Assembly: GCA_016933785.1 (NCBI GenBank)
Contig: JAFGAG010000024.1
Span: 1 to 41,741 of the forward strand
DNA length: 41,741 nt
Direction of reading: 5' to 3'
Source of the DNA: Coriobacteriia bacterium
Lineage (GTDB): Bacteria; Actinomycetota; Coriobacteriia; Anaerosomatales; Anaerosomataceae
Both the position numbers and the translations under genes were made by a program. Under the pieces are notes generated by a model. That model did not search any database, was not told where the DNA came from, and saw only the letters and a list, made by a program, of their open reading frames with translations. This document shows positions 36,594 through 41,741 of the stretch, piece by piece; the stretch's first letter is position 1, and every line of letters starts with the position of its first letter.

Positions 36594-37844
36594 TCAGAAC
36601 AGGCCGGTGATACGCCTGACTGCGTCCTCGGCCTCAAGTGATACCGCTCCAGTGCCACCGAAGATGTTGACCCTGTCGATGTCGTCGGCGTTGGCGGACA
36701 GGCGCGTCTCCGCCTCCGGGCTCAGCAAGGTCGGCCGCGTGAGGAGCAGCACGCTGTTGTGAGCCCCGAGCATCGCCCCGCCGGAGAGTGCGTCGGGGAA
36801 GTCCGCCCCCGTGGCCACTCCCACGCCGTCCCACGTCATACCGGCCTCGACGCCCACTTCGGCGATCCTGGCGGCGGTCTCGTAGCGGTCGGCTCCGCCG
36901 GCTCGCACCACATTGGCGGCACCCAATCGCCGCTGCAGCGCGATCTCGACCTGCGCAGACACAGCACCCGTGCCCCCCAGGATCGTCACGCGCCGGGTCG
37001 CCGCAGGCACGTACACCTCGCCAGTGGGGCGCACCAGCAGTATCGGCCGACCGAGCGCAGCGGCGAGCGCCGACCCACCGGTGGCGTCGGGGAAGTTCGT
37101 ACCGGTGGCCACCAGTGCGTCGCCCGTGTAGGCCGCGCCGAGGATCCTGATCGTCTCATCCGCGACCAGTCTGCCGGTCGCGTAGCGGTCGGCGCCACCG
37201 AGACGCTCCACCACAAGACCCATATCCCACAGCGCGCTCTGCACGGTATTGGAGACCGCGCCGGTGCCACCCAGGATGTAGACGCGGGCCACCCCCAGCC
37301 GCGTGAGCTCGTCGCGGACGGCCGCGGGGAGTCCGTCGGGCCGTGTGAGTAACAGCGGTCCGCGCACAGCGCCCGCAAGCGCGGTCCCGCCCAGCGCATC
37401 CGGCCAGTTGGCGCCCGTGGCGAGGACAGCGATGGGCGCCGTATCGAAATCACGCGAAGCTTCAAGCGCTGTTTCGTATCGGTCGGCGCCAGCGACACGC
37501 ACCAGCTCGCGTTCTGGGTCATCACCGGGGATGATCGGGATGATGGGGATGGTGGGGACATCGGATGGACGGACGGTCACCTGGACGGTGACGGCCCCGG
37601 CTGCGGTGGCGGCGGAACTCTCCTCGGACTCGGCAAGCGGCACCGTGAGGGCGCTCTGGACGGCGGTGACATCCGGGAAGCGGAGCGCGGTCGCGACAGC
37701 CAAACCGAGCGGCACCGGATCCGAGACCGCGATCCACGATCCGCGCTGTGGGAGTGCGCCGAGCGCAGACGGCACCACGAGACCGACGATCACCGCGACC
37801 GCCAGCCATAGTGAGAAGCGCGTGCTGCGGACGAACCGGGCCAC
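36594..37844 (-). CDS. Secreted protein with three cell-wall-binding type 2 (CWB2) repeats
   Basis: A 416-residue exported protein. An N-terminal hydrophobic helix (about 11-30) acts as signal or anchor; residues 30-115 are a variable linker with a Pro/Ile-rich stretch (VPTIPIIPIIPG). Three CWB2 repeats follow, each opening with a GADRYET-type block (AGADRYETALEA, GGADRYATGRLV, GGADRYETAARI) and closing with GGTGAVS. In clostridia CWB2 triplets anchor proteins non-covalently to the wall polymer. There is no separate functional domain, so it may be a structural surface protein. It starts with GTG 37844, with GGGAG 7 bases upstream. The 202-bp gap to the CAP-CWB2 gene upstream shows no clear terminator. 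Confidence 0.93.
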   Translation of the reverse strand: MARFVRSTRFSLWLAVAVIVGLVVPSALGALPQRGSWIAVSDPVPLGLAVATALRFPDVTAVQSALTVPLAESEESSAATAAGAVTVQVTVRPSDVPTIPIIPIIPGDDPERELVRVAGADRYETALEASRDFDTAPIAVLATGANWPDALGGTALAGAVRGPLLLTRPDGLPAAVRDELTRLGVARVYILGGTGAVSNTVQSALWDMGLVVERLGGADRYATGRLVADETIRILGAAYTGDALVATGTNFPDATGGSALAAALGRPILLVRPTGEVYVPAATRRVTILGGTGAVSAQVEIALQRRLGAANVVRAGGADRYETAARIAEVGVEAGMTWDGVGVATGADFPDALSGGAMLGAHNSVLLLTRPTLLSPEAETRLSANADDIDRVNIFGGTGAVSLEAEDAVRRITGLF

Positions 37845-38046
37845 TCAACAGCTCCCATCGGCAGATCCGGCCTGCCGCGTCTCACTCGACGACGACCGCA
37901 CCGACACTCTGGCGGCGCGACGCGTTTGCGGAACGCAACGGCAGGACATGCGCGTGATGCACATGCCATCAGGTGGATTCATCGGCACGAATGGACTGCG
38001 CGTTGAGCGTTTGCGCACGTGGGCACTGCACGCGAGCGCTGGCGCA

Positions 38047-40134
38047 CTACTGCAGCGCCTGCACCACCGCGTCCCTGATCGTCTGCGGGACCGCTCCCGT
38101 GCCGCCGAGGAAGCGCACCTCGGTGATCGACGCCTTCTGGGCAGTGAGCTCCGTGCGGACCTCGGTATTGAGCCCGGTGGGAGCCGAAAGCAGCATGACC
38201 GAGCGGTCCGCCCCCTGAAGGGCGCCGCCCGCGAGCGCATCGGGGAAGTTCGCGCCGGTGGCGATGGCGACATGGTCCCAGGCAAGGCCTGCCGAGGCCA
38301 CCCCGTAGCGGGCGACGGCGAGCGCGGTCGTGTAGCGGTCACCGCCCGCCAGACGGTCGACCTTGGCATCGGTGAAGGCGGCGTTGAGCTTGGTCTCGAA
38401 GGTCGCCGGTACCACGCCGGTCCCGCCGAGGGCGAGGGCGCGGGTGACGCCGTCGGCCTTCATGGCGGCCACGAGCGCGTCGTGTGTGGTCGTCTCGGGG
38501 GCGAGCAGGTAGATCGGCCAGCCCTTGGCCCCGGCGAGCGGAGAGGCGCCGAGCGCGTCAGGGAACGATGCGCCAGTCGCGACGAACGCGGTGCCGTCGA
38601 AGGCGACACCCATCACCTCGATGGTGCGCTCGGCGATCTTCTCGGCGGTGGAGTAGCGGGTGGCGCCCGCGATGCGCTCGGCCGTGACGCCCGGCAGGGC
38701 GTCGAGCGCGTCGAAGACGCCGGGGCTCACGGCCCCGTCACCGCCGAGCACGATCACCGTGGTGGCGTTCAGACGTGCGACCTCGGAGGCGACCGCATCG
38801 GGGAGCGAGGTGGGGTACGTGAGCAGGATCGGCGCGTCGAGCGCGCCGGCGAGCGCCGAGCCGCCGAGGGCGTCCGGGAATGCGAGCGCCGTGGCCACGA
38901 CCACGTACTCTGAGCTCGAGAAGCCGAGCTCGGAGGCCTCGATCGCGGTCTCGATGCGGGTCGCGCCGGCGACCGTGACGAAGGTCCTGCCGGATATCGT
39001 GACGGTGGGATCGGGAGCGGATCCCGGGAGCGGCGTTGCATCGAAGATCACGGTAGGCGCGCCGAACTCAGTCTCTTCGCCGCTCAGTGCACAGAAGCTG
39101 GTGCGGTATTTCACGGTCGCCGGCGTGCGCGTTCCTTCGGCGTAGATGCCGCCCGATAACGTCACGTCGTACTGCTCACCCGCGCTGTAGCTGCCGACGA
39201 GGTCCGTAGATGCGGGACGGAAAATGAACGCGTTCCCGTCGGATCCGCGGTAGCTGAAGTCCGCGCTGAAGAACTCGCCTGACGGATCGGTGTCCGACGC
39301 GTCGAAGGTCCACGACTTCCCGTCGGACACGCGCGTGAGCTGGACCACATGACCGGAGGGGTCCCAATCGTAGCGGGCGGCGTTGAGCGTGATCGACCAC
39401 GGGAGCGATTGATACGCGTGCTCGACCGGGAAGAGCCCTGCCGAGGGCCACGCGATGAACGAGTAGTCGACCGAGCCTTCAGGACGCGATCGGTCGAAGG
39501 CATACGTGGTCATGGTCTGGGAGTACGCGGTTCCCGCAGACCCCATCCCCGTGTAGAGCATCGGCGGGTTCAGCAACCAGCGCCGATGGCCGACACGTGC
39601 GACATTGGTCGGGTGACCGTCGTAGAGACAGGATTTCTGGAACGACTCGAGATCGAGGTATCCGTAGCCGATGTTGCTGCTGCCGACAGACGCGAGACCA
39701 CGCTCGTAGAAGTCATCGGGCATGTCGGGAGGCTGCGCCGGCGTGTGGCTGAACTCCGTCTGAAGCAGCACCGCTCCGTACTGGCCGTCGAGATCGCGTG
39801 AGTCGAGCAGTGTCACGTCCGCGGGCAGCCCCGCCAGATAGCGCCCGAAGTTCAGCATCTTCAGGCCGTCTTGGCGGAAAGCGGTGGTGGTCGCTCCGGG
39901 CGTGTAGGGTGCACAGGTGCTCGGCACGGTGACATACGGGGTTCCCGTGTAGGTGGGCTCGAACTGCCTCCACGCCGCGCGGATCTCCGCCTCGGTGCGC
40001 GTGTAGGTGTCCACCACCCAAGTACTCGCGTTTGCAGCGGGAAGCATCCGCACGGGGGCGACGATACCCAGCGATGTGAGCGTGACCGCCGCCAGGACGA
40101 CCCGCAGTGCGACCGAAGCCGCGGCTCGTTTCAT
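38047..40134 (-). CDS. Secreted CAP-domain protein with three CWB2 repeats
   Basis: A 695-residue secreted surface protein. A signal peptide covers about residues 1-37; a CAP/SCP-like domain (about 50-215) has FSHTP, SSNIGYG and VGHRRWLLNP, the usual His/Glu-rich pocket blocks; a beta-rich linker (about 220-390) follows, then three CWB2 repeats (GATRIETAIEA, GATRYSTAEKI, GGDRYTTALAV; each ending near GGxGxV). CAP domains occur in wall and venom-like proteins; no enzyme activity is assured. ATG 40134 is preferred since a GGCGG lies 8 bases upstream; a GTG at 40170 overlaps the protease stop as GTGA but lacks a well-placed ribosome-binding site. Confidence 0.93.
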   Translation of the reverse strand: MKRAAASVALRVVLAAVTLTSLGIVAPVRMLPAANASTWVVDTYTRTEAEIRAAWRQFEPTYTGTPYVTVPSTCAPYTPGATTTAFRQDGLKMLNFGRYLAGLPADVTLLDSRDLDGQYGAVLLQTEFSHTPAQPPDMPDDFYERGLASVGSSNIGYGYLDLESFQKSCLYDGHPTNVARVGHRRWLLNPPMLYTGMGSAGTAYSQTMTTYAFDRSRPEGSVDYSFIAWPSAGLFPVEHAYQSLPWSITLNAARYDWDPSGHVVQLTRVSDGKSWTFDASDTDPSGEFFSADFSYRGSDGNAFIFRPASTDLVGSYSAGEQYDVTLSGGIYAEGTRTPATVKYRTSFCALSGEETEFGAPTVIFDATPLPGSAPDPTVTISGRTFVTVAGATRIETAIEASELGFSSSEYVVVATALAFPDALGGSALAGALDAPILLTYPTSLPDAVASEVARLNATTVIVLGGDGAVSPGVFDALDALPGVTAERIAGATRYSTAEKIAERTIEVMGVAFDGTAFVATGASFPDALGASPLAGAKGWPIYLLAPETTTHDALVAAMKADGVTRALALGGTGVVPATFETKLNAAFTDAKVDRLAGGDRYTTALAVARYGVASAGLAWDHVAIATGANFPDALAGGALQGADRSVMLLSAPTGLNTEVRTELTAQKASITEVRFLGGTGAVPQTIRDAVVQALQ

Positions 40135-40166
40135 CCGGATAGCCGCCAGCACAGACCGGCCCCTCT

Positions 40167-40643
40167 TCACTCGTGCGCCGCAGCGCCTCCTCGGACCTCG
40201 AAGAATCCGACTGCCACATCCAGGTATGTGTCGAACTCCCGTTCGAGATCGGGCGACAGCCCCATCTCCGGTTCGATGACAGCAGGCTCGATGCCAAGTA
40301 GCGTGATTGGCGGGATATCCAGGTCGAGCTCACGTGCGAGATCGAGCACCTTCATGAGGTCGCCCTCGTGCGTGGAGATCCCGTCGAGCGCCTTGTGCGT
40401 GACGACATCTTCAGCCGAGAAGAACCGGTACGCCCCCGGCTCGAGCCCCATGCGTGCCGAGTCTACCACCAGCACGACCTCCGTGTCGGCGTCGAAGTAG
40501 TGGAGTACGTCGAGCAGGTTGCCCGGCAGATCGATCGCACGGAAGCCGCGGTCGAGCCCCCGCTCGGCGATCGCCTCGGCGATGCGTAGGCCGATGGAGT
40601 CGTCCATCCCCATGTACGTGCCGATGCCAATCAGGTAGCGCAT
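40167..40643 (-). CDS. Hydrogenase maturation protease (HybD/HoxM family)
   Basis: A 158-residue endopeptidase that trims the C-terminal extension of a [NiFe]-hydrogenase large subunit once nickel is in place. It opens with RYLIGIGTYMGMDDSIGLRI, the family's nickel-site acidic block (DD), followed by VLVVDSARMG (the Asp of the central strand) and STHEGDLMKVL (the His). ATG 40643 has GGAGG 4 bases upstream. It follows the large subunit gene by 72 bp, in which a hairpin sits; its substrate is almost surely that subunit. Confidence 0.94.
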   Translation of the reverse strand: MRYLIGIGTYMGMDDSIGLRIAEAIAERGLDRGFRAIDLPGNLLDVLHYFDADTEVVLVVDSARMGLEPGAYRFFSAEDVVTHKALDGISTHEGDLMKVLDLARELDLDIPPITLLGIEPAVIEPEMGLSPDLEREFDTYLDVAVGFFEVRGGAAAHE

Positions 40644-40662
40644 GCAGCCTCCGTGAGACGAA

Positions 40663-40695
40663 GCGCCCGTCCGCACCTCTCGCGCGGACGGGCGC
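40663..40695 (-). promoter_or_regulatory. Intercistronic stem-loop between hydrogenase subunit and protease genes
   Basis: GCGCCCGTCCGC (40663-40674) and GCGGACGGGCGC (40684-40695) form a perfect 12-bp GC-rich stem with a 9-base loop, 20 bp after the large-subunit stop. On the minus strand it is followed by TTCGTCTC, not a clear T-run. It may partly terminate transcription or protect the 3' end of the hydrogenase message. Confidence 0.6.
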
Positions 40696-40715
40696 CGGTT
40701 CGATAGCGCTTCAGC

Positions 40716-41741
40716 CTATCGGACGAACGAGACGTCCAGATAGTGGGTTGAGCAGGAGATGCAGGGATCGTATGCGCGCACGAGCATGGAAAGCTTCAGC
40801 GCCATGTCATCCTCGGATGCACCGGACTCCAAGAGCTGCGGCACGAGCTCCTCGAAGTCGGCCTGGATGTTCCCGTGGTTCTGGTTGGTGGGAATGATGC
40901 AGTTCGCGCGAACGCACAGCCCCTCGTCGTCGTACGTGTAGTCGTGATAGAGGATGCCGCGAGGCACCTCGACAGCGGAGATGCCACTCTCGAACCGCGT
41001 CGGCCGCACGAGGCCCTCCTCCACGATGCCGTCCTCGAGCAGCTCGTCGATGAGCCGGATGCTCTCGTAGGCCGCGTGCACGCACTCCACGACCTGCGCC
41101 ACCGAGTTCATGTACGGGTTGGTGCAGATCGGCGCAAGGCCGAGCGACTCCGCCGCCTTCTTGGCCTCGGGGTGGAGCTGGTCGTAGTTGACGTTGAAGC
41201 GCGCGAGCGCACCGGCAGCATAGCTGCGCAGGCGGTTCTTGGTGTGCTTGGCCGTGGACTGCGCGAGCATGAACTCGTTGGTGATGCTCAGGTAGTCGGC
41301 GATGTCGTACCGGGCACGGTCACCGTTGCCGAGGACCGTCTCCACCGAGCCAGTGAAGAGTCCATACTGCCCGTCCTCGTGGACCGCCATGTACTCGGTG
41401 GGTCGATCGAACGCAGGCAGTCGGTCCGCGACGGACAGGATCGTTTCGACGGTCGCCTCGAGGTCAGGAACGGCTGCCACCAGCTTGGCGCGCAGCTCGG
41501 CCAGATCGCGCTCGGACGGCAGACTTGAGAAGCCGCCGGGCAGCACCGTGATGGGGTGCGTGGTACGCCCACCGATGATCGAACCCCACTCGTGCCCGAG
41601 ACGCTTGAGCTTGAGCGCGCGCACGACCACCTCTCCGTGCGTCGGGATGAGGGGGAAGACCGACGGCGCGCCGAACAGGTCGGGCGCCACCAGCAGGTAC
41701 ACATGCAACACATGGCTGTCGAAGTTCTCGGCGTGCTTGAG
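40716..41741 (-). CDS. [NiFe]-hydrogenase large subunit, group 3-like (partial, N-terminus outside window)
   Basis: The catalytic subunit of a [NiFe] hydrogenase; 341 residues are present and the frame stays open to the right edge, so the N-terminal L1 nickel motif (RxCGxC) is not visible. The C-terminal L2 motif is D-P-C-I-S-C-S-T-H, 17 residues from the end, supplying two nickel-ligating cysteines. The context RAYDPCISCSTH resembles cytosolic group 3 enzymes (F420-, NAD(P)- or heterodisulfide-linked), not the membrane uptake type. Eight residues (YLDVSFVR) follow the histidine at which maturation proteases cut, matching the protease gene next door. The small subunit should lie beyond the window. 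Confidence 0.93.
   Translation of the reverse strand, partial: LKHAENFDSHVLHVYLLVAPDLFGAPSVFPLIPTHGEVVVRALKLKRLGHEWGSIIGGRTTHPITVLPGGFSSLPSERDLAELRAKLVAAVPDLEATVETILSVADRLPAFDRPTEYMAVHEDGQYGLFTGSVETVLGNGDRARYDIADYLSITNEFMLAQSTAKHTKNRLRSYAAGALARFNVNYDQLHPEAKKAAESLGLAPICTNPYMNSVAQVVECVHAAYESIRLIDELLEDGIVEEGLVRPTRFESGISAVEVPRGILYHDYTYDDEGLCVRANCIIPTNQNHGNIQADFEELVPQLLESGASEDDMALKLSMLVRAYDPCISCSTHYLDVSFVR

Noticed and set aside
37845-38046. Possible c-di-GMP-type riboswitch between the two CWB2 genes
   Set aside because: The strand has GCGCAAACGC-like pieces and a small GGCAG/CTGCC hairpin, but not the conserved aptamer blocks or pairing.

Overview
The window is 41.7 kb of high-GC bacterial chromosome, densely coding, with codon use even enough to leave long empty antisense frames. 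Gene content suggests an anaerobic actinobacterium, probably near Coriobacteriia: two secreted proteins with cell-wall-binding type 2 repeats, a group 3-like [NiFe] hydrogenase, a membrane-anchored multihaem cytochrome c, a small cytochrome lipoprotein, a bacteriohemerythrin and a corrinoid-binding protein. This placement is inferred from content, not from a marker gene. No mobile element, CRISPR array, rRNA or replication origin was seen.

Layout. 1-1979 (-): an XRE/cupin regulator and an AMP-forming acyl-CoA ligase that runs off the left edge. 2108-11538 (-): a chemosensory block in the order LuxR-type response regulator, cheA, cheW, one MCP, cheR, cheD, receiver-CheX fusion, cheB and a PAS/HisKA_3-type histidine kinase. 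No flagellar or pilus gene is visible, so it may control expression or another cell function. 11695-12616: a lone receiver and a second CheX-like protein, converging, which look like a split paralogue of the fusion. 12788-18284: a membrane protein, then polyphosphate metabolism (ppk1-ppk2 and a Ppx/GppA phosphatase) with a tiny Cys-rich protein between. 18466-22448: hemerythrin, a 71-residue unknown, an SDR oxidoreductase with its own operator, a small membrane protein, a YaiI/DUF188 protein and citrate synthase.

22630-28044: tRNA-Asp; a cobalamin-binding protein carrying the W-x9-EH signature of CarH-type photoreceptors, one base from a MacB-like ABC exporter; a second MacB-like exporter facing it; and a divergent TetR regulator with a 9-bp inverted-repeat operator. 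28041-34939: DUF72 protein, cytochrome lipoprotein, alpha/beta hydrolase, DUF5677-like protein, cation diffusion facilitator, two translationally coupled unknowns and a NapC-like cytochrome with 12 haem motifs.

34978-41741: strong terminator; a CaCA-family cation exchanger behind a sequence matching the yybP-ykoY manganese riboswitch; tRNA-Val; two CWB2 proteins, one with a CAP domain; a hydrogenase maturation protease; and the C-terminal part of a [NiFe]-hydrogenase large subunit that runs off the right edge.

The strongest leads are the stand-alone B12-photoreceptor-like protein coupled to an exporter, the manganese riboswitch, the chemosensory operon bracketed by a NarL-type two-component pair and containing a receiver-CheX fusion, and the 12-haem cytochrome with an atypical first haem site.
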